Notes: a model not told the origin generated them from the sequence alone. Counted from the first letter of the stretch, positions 34,331 to 47,900 are shown. The stretch is 64,000 bases of DNA from Sympetrum striolatum (GCA_947579665.1 OX388346.1:91700615-91764614); one strand, 5' to 3'. Program-made: numbers and translations.

Positions 34331-37300
34331 TTATTGCGCTCAGGCGTGATGAGCTCGTTTGGGGTTTTAACGCGTTCCTTTATTGATTAAGTACTGCGAA
34401 TGAGCCTCTAATATAGGGGTTTAAATGGAATATGAATGCGGACTACCGAGTGTAGAAAGATGCGCTAAGGCTCTTACTTCCTTTTGCAGTTGTTGTTGAA
34501 ATTAATGGATGTGTCGGAAAAATGGTAATTAAGAGGTATTTCATCGCGCGGTTCTATTGGAATTGAGAAAAAATTTTAAGGAAAAGCTTTGAAAAAATGT
34601 TCACCTCCGTATTATCATTGCCTCATTATTGTTCTTTATCACAAGTTGAATTTCCGCTGCTGCGTGCATTTCGAGTCGATGTCCTTTTCGTGGTGGTAAA
34701 TAGTTCAGAAATTTTACTACGAGACACTTCCTTACACCTGCGGATGACGAGTATTCCGGCGTGGAATCGAAGTTTTACGTTTGTAGGAAGTGAGTTGAAT
34801 GAAAAATGATCTCGATGGAAATGCTCATAAATGCACCCATACGCGGGGCAGTTTAATTTTAGCGGCACTTCCGGATACGCATGCGCGCTCAATCAAGTCC
34901 GTCAAAGATCTTTGCATCTGCCAAAGGATCATATCTCATTTGAATGTATTTTTGTAGTGAGCATAGTCTTTCAGAAGAAGACAACTTGCATCAATTTCAA
35001 ATTAGCCGGAGTTTTAAGTATTGCCCTCGCAGGCTCTTCTGTAACCAGATATATTTTCTTGCCAACATTCTGTTTTTTTTTGTTCCATATCAGACAATGT
35101 TCATCATCTTCGACTTCCTTTTTCCTTTCTCATCTATTAACTTTCTTCTCTCTTCCTGTCCGTATCGTATCAACTCATTCGTGCTTTTCTGTTAGTAATT
35201 TTCTATTTCATTTATTTCCTTCCTTCATTTTTAACTATGCTCTAACATGGCAACTTTGTTTCACCTTTTCTGTCTTTGAAACCAACTCCATCCGTAACTT
35301 GGCTTTCGAGGATCGTCCCGCACAATTTTGTTTTCGAATATATTCTCTGCTTCTTTCAATTGTAGTCTCCTTATTAGCTTGCATTTACACTTCTGACTTG
35401 TGGACATGTATTTTTCAGTTGCATCGTGTAGGTGTATCGTGGTCCAGTTTTGTGTTGGCGCGTTAGGCCACCCCACTCGTTGTCCAGGTGTGCTATGATA
35501 ATTACTGTGGGCCAAACTCGATCGCTGTGGACACACACATCGAGACTTGTTGTGATTCCTTTTCGAAGTCTAGGAAGACCTAGCACTAACACTTCCACCA
35601 CTTCCTCTCACTACTCAAAATCCTCACTAAACTTCCTTTCATCCTCAAGAAGAGATTGTCTGACATCGAAAGTAATGCTCAACACATTATTTTCCTCATT
35701 AGCTCATTATAAGATTATTAACAAAATATTTTCTTGTGGAATAAATAATCTTTACCTAATATGAGCACTAATGATTTAGCGAAAATCTTTTGTCTACGCA
35801 ACGGATCGAATCGATCATTTTTATCTTAATCCTTCTCTCTGTTTTCCTCTAAAATGATGAATTTTAATACGAATCGAGTTTTTTAGCGGGATTTTAAGCG
35901 AATGTTTATTGCGTATTTTATTCTAGTTATCTTTTCATTACCTTCGACAAGGATGGCAGGTTTTTTCTCCCAATTGCTTTATTTATATGAACTAAGAGCT
36001 ATTAATTTAGGTGCAAAGTTTGTCTGACATTGCCGAATTAACCGTGATTCGATTACAAAAGAAGATCCAGGATACGGTCTGGTAGATACCGAAGTGAAGA
36101 TATAAAAATTGCAATTAAGTGAATTTTAAACCGTCCTCGGGTTAACATCAATTTATAGGGAAAAGATAATAGGATCTTATTGAAGAATTACTCCATCTAA
36201 CCTGCAACGAGAGAAATGTTACGAAATTGAATGATCCACTTATGTTCCGTTATCTCAATTTTCTAATTAGATGAGAGATTTCCAGTTACTATGTGCTTCT
36301 TGTATCGCATTAGTTTACGCATTAGAGTAGAGAGAAGATGGCAAATTTTGCGGGGGTGTAGATCCAGAGGCCCATCTCCCCAGGTTAAATCGCTCGGATT
36401 CTTCAGTTAATCATTTCCCGACCGATGAGTCATCCGCGGCAATTAATATGTCAATACGGCGTCTCTCCACCAAGTTTCTTATTTAAATTAATAGCCCAAA
36501 GATCGATTCTATAGAATGCGCTACCCAAAAGCATATTCCCACAGTTTCTCCCCTTCCTCTCGTGATAAACGATAATATATTCTTACCATGAATCATTTCC
36601 CCTTAGAAGGTGTACGTAATATATCTCTTATAACGTAAATTTATATCTCATCTCCGGAGGTTAGTATTGAGGGTCTTATCTGATTCTTAAATAATTATTT
36701 CCATGAAACTATCGATCACTTCTGAAACATTACGGCAAGAAATAATTCAATAAATATTACGAACGGCTCATTTATTTATTTAATCATATTATAAGGTTAT
36801 TTACTTAGCTATAAAAAATCAATCAATAAATAATGCCATTGCGTGTGGCATTCGTTGAAATCATTATTGGCTGTAATTATATGGAAAGTTTCTAAAATCA
36901 TTTAGCTGTTTGCGTATAGTCAAATAAACGATGAACAAAAATTAAGACAATGCGATTGTTGTTAAGCTCATTAATAAGCATTTGTGACTCACTTCATGAA
37001 ATAATTAAATTTCCGGCATGAATCAGTGTAGTAATTTGGTGAAGGATGTCAAAAGATGATGGATTGTTCATTAAATTATTTGAAGGATGGAATGGAAATT
37101 CCACACGAAGGAAAAAAATGGTGAATGGCGTATGAAGAGGGATTGGTTATACTTAAGCAAAGGAAATGGCGTTTAGTTGGGGATTCGAAGGCAAACGTAC
37201 CTTCGGGAAAGTTAAATACTCGCTCCTGTTGAAGTCGACGCTCCAAATAAAAAAAAATCAGAAAAATGGTGTCCTTACCGCAGGAAGCATGCCATTTTGT

Positions 37301-40137
37301 GACGGAAGCCCATTTTCCCCGCTTCCGTAAAAATCGATTCGAATTTCGTACTTACGATTCCGGAAGGCCCTCACACAATGCCGTAGGTACGTCTTTGAGT
37401 AGGGGGAAGTCATGATCCGCGCGCACAGAGATTCCGCGAGATTGCTCCGTACTCGACGTATTAGCGTATGATAGGGACACTCGGTTGGAATTCCACGCTT
37501 TGATTCTCATAGGTCCGTCGCCCCAATCTCCATCTCCAGGAAGTGCCGATTCTCCCAGTTAACAGCAATTCGGTCCACTTCCTGCGAAATGCCTGCCTCC
37601 CTCCAGACCCTCTCTCTGGGAAAATACTTTTCCCTCTTTGCCCTTCTATATGTCTCTCTCAGCCAAAGTCAGCCTCGTTTTGCCTCCGCCGAGAAAATGG
37701 AAATTTGCCTCCATCGTGTTGCTTCGAATTTTTAAGTAATCTTCGTCACCTAATGCAGTGATGCCTCGGTGACATGAGGTAGCCTCTGTTATTATGTTTG
37801 ACCCAAGTACAACTTCCTATAAACCCCATACAGTAACGCTTACAGAGTGCTACCGCACCATTTCACAATTAAGCTGAAATGGGAAGCAACCATTTTGTTT
37901 TGATCCTCTTTGAATGGTTACGCGTGTATCCGCACGCTCCTTCTACAGCATCCGTGAACCGATCTGTTCTCGGTGTCCAGTTAACAGCGATATAATTGAC
38001 GTTATTAGAAATATGTGTCAGCTATGTATGTATCGCTGTACAGCCTGTAAGTCTACTATTGGCTAACGATGCGATTGTTGCTGTAAATGGGAGTGCATTC
38101 ACCATCTTAACTTGTCTTTAATTATCTCACTTTGCTCGCGTAGTATAAACTTATTAAGGGATCGGTTTGGAAATGATTAGCGGAATTATCTCTTGTTTTT
38201 TCATTATCTCACCGCGGTATTTGTACAATGTAGCAAAGTATGCGCATTGCATCTTCTTAGTTTTTTGAGAAATCAAATTTTAAATGAGCAAATCCCCTTG
38301 AATTTTTATATTCTATCTTGGCACTTTCCATTATATGCCATTAACCATCTTGTGAGTGCTTACCGTCTTATTTCCTTTAGTTTCGTCTCTCATCCCTTCT
38401 ATCTCTAGTCAGACATTTAATTCGGTTGTTTACAAGATGTAAACGTATTTTATTATTATCATTCGCTTATTTTATGTATGTTGCAGATACAGTAATGGTT
38501 GAAAGTGTATGGATGCGCAAAAAGTACAATTCTGATTATATATTCAGTGATGCGATTTCTGTAATGCATTCACAGCGTACACAGTTGAAATTATAACCAT
38601 GTAAAACTTTGAAATTTCCTGTATTTCAATGTGAAGGGTTTATGAAGGTTCAATCCTACGTGTTCAGTGCTGTGCGTGCGACGCTTTGATCAAACGAGAT
38701 TGGTGTCTTTTTCAATCGGGATTATGAGGGTTAGCAATGGGTGGATATACCCGCGGCATCCCCGGAAGACTCGCATTAAGCGAAAGCGTGTTAAAGAAAA
38801 ATCCACTTGAAATAGTCACCGTAATTGGTTGGATTCTACTGCGCGTTACCACTTCTTTCGCTATGGCTTTGCAGGAGAGGGCATAACGAATTGATTCTGA
38901 ATATCCTTTGGGCTTCTTCGCCGTTGCTGTTCGTAATTATATCTTTCATTTCTAATGTCGAGAATGATACAACTGCAATCGGAACTCGGTTTGCCGCCCG
39001 CAATCTGGCATTATGTAATTCACCTTGGAAAGTGCAAAATATGTAATGGGAAAGATTACTTCATCGATTAGGTAACTTCTGTTTTAATTTGCGATATAAT
39101 GGCATTGATTTCGATGTTTTCTTATCTTTTATGTTATCACCTGATATTTTTATCAGGTCCCTATTCTTAGCGGGGGTGCTGAAGCACTCCTCCCTACGGA
39201 GGGGCCCTCCCCTATTTAAATACTGCCCAACGGAACGTGAATTTGCACTACGAATTCTGATACGTAAACGCAGGTGTTTTGTATCAGAATTTTAAAAAAA
39301 TAATTTTACGGGCATATCTGATCTTTCTCTTATTTACCAAACTCCTGAATCTGTTACCTCGTAAATAATTACCGTAAGCAATCGTCGTATCTTTTTAGTT
39401 TCTCGTGAAATGCCAATCTGCTGCTTTCCTAGAGGTACAAACGACGTCGCATCCATGTATACATTTATCCTAGGCGTTATGAAATAAACCTCTTTGCCGT
39501 TCGTCGTCGGAAATACATCGCGAAAAGGAGTGGAGTGGGAATCCGTGGAGTGGGACTAAATGAAGGCGTAATCGGGTAAATTCGCCTCGAGGCGGATTCA
39601 AGATCCTCCGAGCGATTGGTATCGAAAATCGTTTGCGCTTTTCATGGCGAATGGCAGAAGGTGTTTGCAGCTGACATTTTGAAGCCGAACGATCTAAAAA
39701 TTGTTGGGACCGTCCATTTTGAATTAATCGCTTTAACCTCTGACTTCTCACATCCGAAAAATTGAGGTTTTCTGCTCTTGTCACCTCGCGTAACTCGTTA
39801 TTTGAAGTATCGTTTTACTGTGAAACTGGAAGTACAATTTTTAATGCAGAAATTCGTCGATTTTTTCTACCTTAGGTTCGTTGCAATTGAAGTAGGTGAA
39901 ATCATTTAAGTAGTTACACGAAGTCGGAATGATCCTCGAAGCGAAATCAACAGCGTAGTCGCGTAACAATTGGATAACTACGTTTTTTATAATTTTAGCG
40001 ATTAAGGTTGTTCTTATTCGTCAACCTTCGTTTACTCTTGTTGTTAAACCCCCGATATAGTATTTTTTAATTCGATTCCTATGTTCGTTAAATATTCCGT
40101 AGGGAAGGGTAACCTGGAGACTTGAGATTTAAAATTG
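34331..40137. other. long non-coding stretch with pyrimidine-rich and GC-richer patches
   Basis: No gene was recognised in nearly 6 kb. A 211-codon frame at 34831-35466 lies in T/C-rich DNA, where stops are rare, and gives a Phe/Ser/Leu-rich peptide without a domain, so it is not called. GC-richer patches occur near 37200-37700 and 39480-39700. A perfect 11-bp stem, AATTCTGATAC/GTATCAGAATT with a 17-base loop, lies at 39253-39291. Confidence 0.4.
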
Positions 40138-40640
40138 AGAATATATAGAACGTTGAGAGGATGCTCATCGAGAGTCAAAGAAATAGCTTACTTTTTCTCT
40201 TATTCGTCAGAGTCTAGAATACTGCTGGGAGCCACACGAAGTAGGTTTAGTCTCAGATTTAGAGATGGTCCAGCGTAGAGCAGCCCGATTCGTTTGCGGG
40301 GATTTCAGGTTTGATAGCAGCGTTACGGCAATGATAGAGTCCCTCGGTTGGAATTCACTACAGATGAGAAGATCTGAATATCGTCGGAAAGTTTTCGAAA
40401 AGTTCATTCGTTCAGAATTTATAAACGAAGTAAGTGAAATATTAGCGCCAGTAAGGAGCGAACGCGATCTCCGAGAGGCATCGACGAAGCGTTATAGGGA
40501 AGTAATCGCGAGGACGGATGATTATTTTTGGTCGTTTTTTCCCCAGGCTATTAGAGATGCTAATAGTGAGGAATGAATAATGGTGGTGTATTACACCTCT
40601 GGCGGCTCGCAGGGTATATATCTAAATCTAAAATCTAAAC
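40138..40640 (+). mobile_element. LINE (CR1/L2-like) 3' end with reverse-transcriptase C-terminal remnant
   Basis: From 40138 the sequence reads LRGCSSRVKEIAY, then after a frameshift near 40187 continues LIRQSLEYCWEPHE, VQRRAARFVCGDF, SSVTAMIESLGWNSLQMRR and on to TDDYFWSFFPQAIRDANSEE, with a stop at 40574-40576. This is the conserved region C-terminal to the reverse-transcriptase core in CR1/L2-type LINEs. A 3' UTR with ggtgtattacacc and ggcggctcgcaggg, then an (ATCTAAA)-like tail, closes it near 40640. It is the best preserved of the five copies and intact in frame for its last 125 codons. Confidence 0.85.
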
Positions 40641-41149
40641 ATTCAGAGAAGAGGAAACTGGGAAGAAAAGGTTTTGTTAGGTTTGCGCGGGAAAGCTTGC
40701 CTACACAGATGAACAGTAAACAGCTGTAAGGTTTTTGTTTTATTATTAACGAAAATGATTTTTCGGGGTTAATTTGTAACTTCAAGCTCACTTTCCAACT
40801 TTTAGGAATCGATTACAGAAAATGTCTCTAGCGGAAGTAAACAAGCTTTTGAGGTCTCGAAAAAGTTTCCTGTGGAATGGATTCGAATGCATGAGATATT
40901 GTTATTTGCCATGTAAACTTCGTCACATCAAAACAGTACAATCCAGGGTAAGATTTCGTAGCAGCTGTCTCATTTTATTCGATTTGTTTTCATAAATTAT
41001 GTTTACACGTGGAGAGATTGCAAAAGTTAAACTATAGTATTACAATTCCTTCGGTCTTTCTCCTTGAAGAAAGCATTCGTGTGACCTCTATGTTGTTCGT
41101 TGAATTTTTCTGTGAAAATCCCGAGGAAATGAAACTAAGGATGGCTTCC
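40641..41149. other. non-coding stretch
   Basis: AT-rich. Nothing was recognised. Confidence 0.4.
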
Positions 41150-41850
41150 AGCGTTAGTCCGTGTCCGTAGGGAGAAACGACGGTGGCGCGCCCTGTACCC
41201 TTTTCACTCGAGCGACGCCTTCCCCTCTCCCCCCACCCCCTTCCACCCTTCCCCTCATCCCCCTCCCCCTTCCTTTCTTTCCGCTTTGCCTGGTGACGCT
41301 GCCTGCCCTTTCATTTTTTTTCCTCGTCAGCTGCACAATGGCTAGCCGAGGGTTGCCAAACTGCACTATAATATATCCACGGCGCTCTCTCATGCTGAAT
41401 CGATGGCCCTTTCGGATAAATGCGGCAACGCGGCAAACTAAGGACATCTGCGGGTCTTCCCTCCTCAGGGCCTTGCCTTCGAGTCCCTCCCGTAGTCTTG
41501 AGCTCGACGGAGACGCGAATTTCGCCAGCTGTTGGGAGTAAACATTGGAGTAGATGCGCTTCCGTTGGAATTGAAATTCTGAGAGCGCGTCCAATTTCCG
41601 GACTTCGTTACGGAATCCTCCAGATAACGCGGGTTCGCTCGTACGCGGGACGCATGCTGTCCTCCACCGTGTCCTTCGGTGGGCACAATTTGAGCGGCGG
41701 AATCGTTTCGCGCTCTTACCGCGTCTGCAAAGAACGATTTAAGGGGTCGACGGGGGCTTTTACGGAGTCTCAGTCGCGTGGGCTAAACGTAAGAAACTCC
41801 GAATCAAAATGGAGGGGGTGCCGAAGAGAGTAAGGCAGGAAAAGATGGAA
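41150..41850. promoter_or_regulatory. GC-rich block with long pyrimidine tract
   Basis: A GC-rich block starts with a C/T-rich strand, 41218-41282, broken only by single A residues. Several frames of 126-146 codons are open on both strands across it, which reflects base composition; none shows a domain. It could be a regulatory island, but no core promoter motif was found. Confidence 0.25.
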
Positions 41851-42189
41851 GGCGAAAGTTCATAGCGTGATTTATATAAGGGGTAAGTTTTCGAGAGGAA
41901 AAAAGAAAGCCTTTGAGTTGGGAAGTTTAGAGCACGTGGAGATGGGAGACTCGCATCTCTGTGTGTATAGTATCAGGAGTAGTGTGTATTCCTCGGTAGG
42001 TTAATGCACCCCTAGAATAGCGTACTTGACGGCATTTCATTCCCAATCGCGTCTTATTCCTCTCCGTGTATCGAACTCTTCTTTCTTTTCGTCCAGCATC
42101 CCGCTCCCGTTTGCTCCTTCATCTCTCGAGGCCATTTATAAACTTTCTCCATTACTGTAATTTTCGAAGTTAGTAATGAAATCAATATT

Positions 42190-42300
42190 TGCAGGCGTGA
42201 CTTCGTGGAAAGCCATAGTAAAATGAAAAACCTTGTAAATTCCACTCTGAGTTTATTTGGACCGGTTTCGTAATTTGCCTTACATCTTCAGGCAAAGGGA
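42190..42300 (-). mobile_element. Penelope-like retroelement 3' fragment with hammerhead-like core
   Basis: On the minus strand the order is CTGAAGAT, GTAA, a 6-base loop, TTAC, GAAACCGGTCC, then AAATAAA and a tail ending ATGGCTTTCCACGAAGT. CTGANGA and GAAA flanking a small stem are the conserved core of hammerhead ribozymes, which Penelope-like elements are known to carry. The tail ATGGCTTTCCACGAAGT recurs at 43961-43980, and a shortened form lies near 56372. The stem has an unpaired base at its foot, so activity is doubtful. Confidence 0.45.
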
Positions 42301-43955
42301 AACATTTTTGCAAGGAATATATAGATAGGATGGTTGAGAGGGTGGGAGGGTAGAGGGGAGGGAAGGGAAGGAGCGGGTGCATCATGGATTTATTTCGAAG
42401 TTAGTACTTCAACCTTAGAAATTTAGTTACCAATGATTGCAAGAGTAATCGCTAATTTCGAAAAGGTACAGCACACATCTGCTCTTTTCGGGGAATTTTA
42501 GATTCGACCTAAAAATTATTTGACTTTTTCTTGTAATATATTCTTGTATTTTATGTAAAATAGAAGAAAACTTGTTAGCAGCAGCAGCTCCTACTATCAA
42601 ACTTTTGTCATCCCAGCGCAGAAATAATGCGGGATCAAGAATCAGTCCTCCAAGTTCTGCGGAGATATGTTTTCAAGCGGTTATTTTTGAGTAATTTTTC
42701 ATCTCTGAATTTGAATTGTGGAAGTTCGTCGTGTCAGTCAGTGAACTGGATTAATCACACCCCCTCATGGAAGGTACAGTCATCTGTGAAGTTTAAGCGA
42801 CAGATTTAAATGTCTGTAAAACTGGTATTTAACGAATGCGATTTCTCTCGTTTTTACGGGTGGTCTAAAATACGGCCCGAGGGAATAAGTTCCACCTATC
42901 TCTCAAGTTTAGTCTTGACAGAAGGATCAACATAAATGGTCGTGGATTGATTTACGAAATTGGAGAATTCTAATTTGTTATCTTTCCGGAAGGCGTTGTT
43001 GTCCGTGCGGCCAAAGGTTAGACAGCCCATGCAATGTACAACTAAATTATCTACCTATTTCAGTGCTCGATCATTTCTTAAAACACTCGTGTGGGTTCTA
43101 CCATATCCGAAACTGGGGACCCTGGAAGAAGCACCAAAATTGGTGCTCCATTGAGACTGCGTCGTGCACCACACATCATCTGACAGCGCCGAACGTACCG
43201 TGGATTCGAGGATCAATTTACGTTGATCTGCTCCAGAGCCTAGGGACGGATTACGCGATATGCCATAATGCATTAATTCGATAATTGGTATCGCTCGAGT
43301 AATTCGATTACTGCGAGAGATCGTTCGATTGAAAAATTAGCTCTGGGTCGAGGGGCAGTTGTAATTCGTGATTGCCTCCGCCTGAGAAAATCGCGTGCGC
43401 GGGAGGCGCCGATGAATATCTCGTTAGCCAACTTCATCATTTTCACTCAGCGGTCACTCCCACTGATTTCATCTCTACCTTCATTTTCCCTCGTGAGCAA
43501 CGCGTTGGTGAATGAAATGTCGACGTTTAGGAAGGAAACACTATAATGTAGTGATTCGTATCCCCAGTGAGCGGGTGTAATGGCCGATTGAACCGTTCCT
43601 CTTCATAATTTGGTTTTATCGGAAATCCTCTTTGCTCAGAATCAATCAATTTTCTCGATGGTAATCTCGATCAATTCTGTAGTAATTTCGTGCATAAACA
43701 GTCTTTCAATTCCTCTCCAGGTTTAATGTAGATCACGGTACATATATATATAGACCAATCGAGGTGGAATGGCTTGTCCATGTTTAGACGTAGTATGAAA
43801 TTCTTGATCCTGAAACAGTTTAGCTGTATCATTGCACCAGTAATGGGAAGAAAAAGATGACTAGTAATCGGAGTATATGGTCGGATATAATATAGGGCTT
43901 ATTGTAAATGATTGGTAACTCTAGAGCATTTTAATTATAAATTCTATAGTATTAG
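42301..43955. other. non-coding stretch
   Basis: No gene or element was recognised. A short TA repeat lies near 43741-43751. Confidence 0.4.
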
Positions 43956-43957
43956 GC

Positions 43958-44000
43958 CGGACTTCGTGGAAAGCCATAATGAGAAATTTATTAATGAATA
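43958..44000 (-). repeat. terminal fragment of the 42.2-kb repeat family
   Basis: The minus strand reads TTATGGCTTTCCACGAAGT followed by CCGGCC, matching the 3' end of the element at 42190-42300. A third trace at 56368-56390 shares TTCCACGAAGTACGGCC. Only the end is preserved. Confidence 0.5.
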
Positions 44001-44134
44001 AAACAGTGTGGAAACTACGAAAAGCCTTCTTCATTTCTCATCTTAGTTATCATAATTTGATGTATAGTAATTTATCTATGCGAGCATTCCATTAGGTTAC
44101 ACCCCAAGGCATATTTATTGTATGTATTGATAAA

Positions 44135-44320
44135 TACCGGTCGTGTTGGGCGAGTGGTTAGGGTGCTCGCACGGTATCGCTCCAACCCCACGGTACCGGG
44201 TTCGAATGCAATTAGGGAATGGCTTTGTGTGACTGTTATTGTTAATACCTACCACTGTAGAAGTTCTAAAAATGGATGTTTGTGGGGTATATGAAATAAA
44301 ATAAATAAAAATAAAAAATG
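44135..44320 (+). mobile_element. tRNA-derived SINE (TACCGG family)
   Basis: The head starts TACCGG and carries an A-box-like GGCGAGTGGTTAGGG near 44149 and a B-box-like GGTTCGAATGC at 44199-44209 (one mismatch to consensus), spaced as in a tRNA with a longer variable arm, possibly tRNA-Ser. A non-tRNA body follows, then an A-rich tail (aaataaaataaataaaaa) at 44292-44319. The cloverleaf ends do not pair well, so it is a SINE and not a tRNA gene. Related copies lie at 57702-57925 and 59532-59670. Confidence 0.7.
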
Positions 44321-44649
44321 AATTGCTAGTGTAAATACTAAGGAACTAATATACAGGTGTAATACACCAAAGGGAAATCCAAGGGACTGTTCATGAAGGC
44401 TCGAGTACATGAAGGCGTTGAAGTCTTCCGTTGAATCTAAATGGAATTGGTAGAAATTTGTGTTTTTTGTTGCCGTCAGAATCAGAAGGGAGTTTTCTTT
44501 GATAGTTCACCATTTTTAATATTGGCTCCTTAAGGAAATTACAAATTAATTCAATAGCAAGAGTAATTGTATCAGCAGTCTAGGTCTCTTGATATTCATC
44601 CTTAGATACAATGATCTTGCGTAGTGGTATATTTTCATTTTCTTCGCCA

Positions 44650-44960
44650 TTCTCGATCTCCGCTTTAAGACAACTTAGCAGGCCCTCAATGAAACCGTTT
44701 TCTGTGAATTTGGCGGGAATCTTCAACGGATGTTCTTCCACCGATTAGAATCTTGGGCACTCCATCTACACGATCAAGCCGAAAATACCCGCCGAAGGAG
44801 CGTCCTGCCCTGTATCCATCCTCGATTAATCCTGCCTCATACGGATCCCAAGCCACGCATTCTATTAGCAGCCGAACTAGCGAACAATACGTAACTTCCT
44901 TTTCTTGGACGGACATCCTCTAAGAATTCTTGGCCGCACGGAAAGAGTGTGACGTGAGGC
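44650..44960 (-). mobile_element. LINE (CR1/L2-like) reverse-transcriptase tail fragment
   Basis: On the minus strand the peptide VTYCSLVRLLIECVAWDPYE matches the LVRPxLEYxxxVWDP block of CR1/L2-type reverse transcriptases, as seen at 28581 and 40197. An upstream LRGCPSK-like stretch is in the neighbouring frame. The coding similarity decays after about 75 codons. Neither the core domain nor the 3' UTR signature is present. Confidence 0.65.
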
Positions 44961-47900
44961 CCATTGAAGGGCGCATAGAAAAGAAGGGGTCGGAAGATAC
45001 TTTACGGCCCTCTGGACAACCAGCGTAGGACCCTAGCATCTGTTCAAACGCTTATTTTATTGAGGGAAGTTGTTAAACATTACTAGAAGTAAACGAAGAG
45101 GATGACAAATTGCTAGTATTGGGTTTCGGTTATAACTGTGGCTATGGAATATGCCGTCTGAAATTGCTTACGACTTCCCGCGTAAATATTTTATTATAAC
45201 AGAAACGTTTTTAAATTTCGAAAATTTCTTTGAGTTCTTACCCTGCTATTATAAATGGTAAATATTACCTTCTGTAATAAAACTTACGAGTAGATTGAAT
45301 GAGAGTAGTTTCTTGTTTAAGACAATAAAATATAAGTACACATTTTCTCAAGTCACGAATCTTGCTTTTCTTCAAATTTTACTTCGATGAAAATATTCTG
45401 TCGTTCATATCACGCTTTCAGAAAGTTTCACCCTGAAGAATAATCGATTTTTTTATTATTGCCAAAGAGTATTTTAATGTCGTTCTAAATCACGCTGTAA
45501 CAAGTAATTCCAATAGTGGCTTTGGTATCTTAAGATTTGTCTGTTATACAGTGTAGGGATTCAGTTGCTTTGAATTCGTAAATACGATCCTCCTTATGTC
45601 CTGGAAGGTCTTTTCGCGCAAGAACACTAGGAAGTGAAGCAGTGAGTTTTTGAGTAGTAATTTGGAGGTCTGATAACTTAAAATAGCTGCATATTCAGTG
45701 ACGTAGTAGGAGTTCACTTCGGATAGACACTGGCGAGGATGTCTTTGAAGCCGAGATTTTCGTCTCTCTTTGACCGCTAACCAGAGGCGTACCCGAGGGA
45801 CCCCCCGCCAAGAACCTTCGCGCGGCCCACGTGAAGACAAGCATTGAAGTCCCTTTCTAACCCTCGCTTTGTGGGGGATTGTCCTCTGTCCCTACCCATT
45901 ACGGTCCTGCTGGAGGCAATCCCTAGAATTGCAGTTGGAGATTTCGACACTCAAGAAGTTCTTATGTATAAGGCAACCTCATTGGTGCTCTTCTAAGACG
46001 GTAATAGAGATTGTAGTTTAGAAATCCCTTTTTCTACTGAAATACTCTATCTTGTTCTTATATTTTTAAATTAATACTTCAGTACTCTGTTTGAATCAAA
46101 GAGTCTCTTCATATTTCTCCCATTTGTCATAGATGATATAAGAAACATTCCACAATTTTCTCGTAAATTTTACCTCCCCACTTCTTCAAATGAACGACTT
46201 CATTCAACCTGATTTTACAATATCATTAAACATTATCATTAAACGTTAAGTCTTGTAATTATAAGAGTGCGCGTTTTGGAAGGGATATTTGACAGATTTC
46301 CAAGTATTTTCTCTCAATTGTTGTTTCATTCGTCTGTCCTTATAGCATTGAGTATTGCATTCCATCGTCAATGAGAAATTAATAAGTCTTAAGGAGCAAT
46401 AAAATCATGGTGTAGTTTATTGTTTATTTGCATCTTTGGTTAGCGTGATTTTCGTTCGTTTTATTTATCTTGTTGAATATTGTTGTAAATTATCCCTGGG
46501 ATGCCAGGATACACACAGATTGTGTATTGGTAGAAGTGTTTGTTTTTTGCAGTAAGTGATAAAACCAACAAAACCAACAAATAACGCGAATTTTTAGCCA
46601 ATTTAGCGAAATAACGCTAATTTCCACAGTATTAATAAGCAACACGGATTTTTGTGATTTTCGCTTCATTCATCATTTGTAAAAGAGGGAAATGTAATTT
46701 TGGTATGATTTAAATAAATTTACAATATATAATTGTATTTTTTGTCATATTTTTGATCACTCGTGACATCTTTGCTTACGCGAATTCAGCTTTGATCTTT
46801 TGCAATAAAGTCACAAAAGTTTCTTTCCATTATGGATTATCACAAAATCTCGCCTAATTCCAAAAAGAAATATGTTTTGTTTTTCCTAACATCTATCGTG
46901 CCAATATGTTTTTAATGAAAGCATCATGTTTTGTTGATATGCAGCTGTGAAAGCATTTTCCTAAGGTGTAAACAGCACAGTTTTAAGTAAATTTAATTTA
47001 ATATTTTGTGTTATTTACAGTTAATAATATTTTCAATGCTTTTAATGTTTATGCTAAAGTGTGCCTAGTAAAATTCCTTTGCTTAAATGAAACTGTGAAA
47101 ATTAGTAACACAAAATTTAGGAAACATAATTAAAACACAAAACACCACAATTTGGTTTTCAAATCAACAAATTTCAGAAAAAATAAAAACATTTTCAAAC
47201 ACCTCTATGTATTGGTAATACAGACTTTATTCTCGTGAGCCTATGGATGGCTAGACAATCTTCTGTTGGGGTCATTTCTAATAGATGGGTCAAAAGAGGG
47301 GATGAATGTCTAAGGAGAGGCTCATTTTCAGGGAAGGGGTATAATAATTGACTGTCACTTCGAGAACTCAGTTGAGGAAGGCAAATGGAAGCCACCCCAA
47401 CCATTTGTCTCCACTATTTTAAGCTCCGAGATAAGTATGGATGGGAATAGCGCTACAGCAAAATAGTGTGAACTTCGCTGTAGACATTTATAGATTTATT
47501 TTGTTTAAAGAAGTGAATCTTCCATTTTTACGTAGACCAATATACACTCGAAGAAGATCTGAAGAGGTCATTGGGTTCATTGCAACCTTTGAGAGAAGGG
47601 AAACTGTTTTTAGTCAAAGAAAACACTGCTGTCTTTGAAAAAAGAAAGTTTGAAATTAGAAATATCTTAAAGTGTTGATTTATTGGAGAGTGAATGGAAA
47701 AATAAGTGATGACTTACTTTACGGACAGAGGCAGTGTACGAGAGGTAGAAACATTCATGATAAAGTTCAGGATAACTTTTTGGAATTAATTATGTTCTCC
47801 ATTATTTAAAAATGTTGGAAAAAGGACGGAAACCGTCAAGAATTGAGAAACCTAAAGTAAATAAAGTCGAAACCACTATTCTACCCAATGTAGAATGGCG

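Noticed and set aside
34831..35466. 211-codon open frame on the + strand
   Set aside because: The DNA is T/C-rich, so stops are rare. The peptide is Phe/Ser/Leu-rich without a domain, and there is no promoter or splice context.
41154..41594. 146-codon minus-strand and overlapping + strand frames
   Set aside because: They arise from the GC-rich and pyrimidine-rich composition; the peptides are low-complexity and unrecognised.
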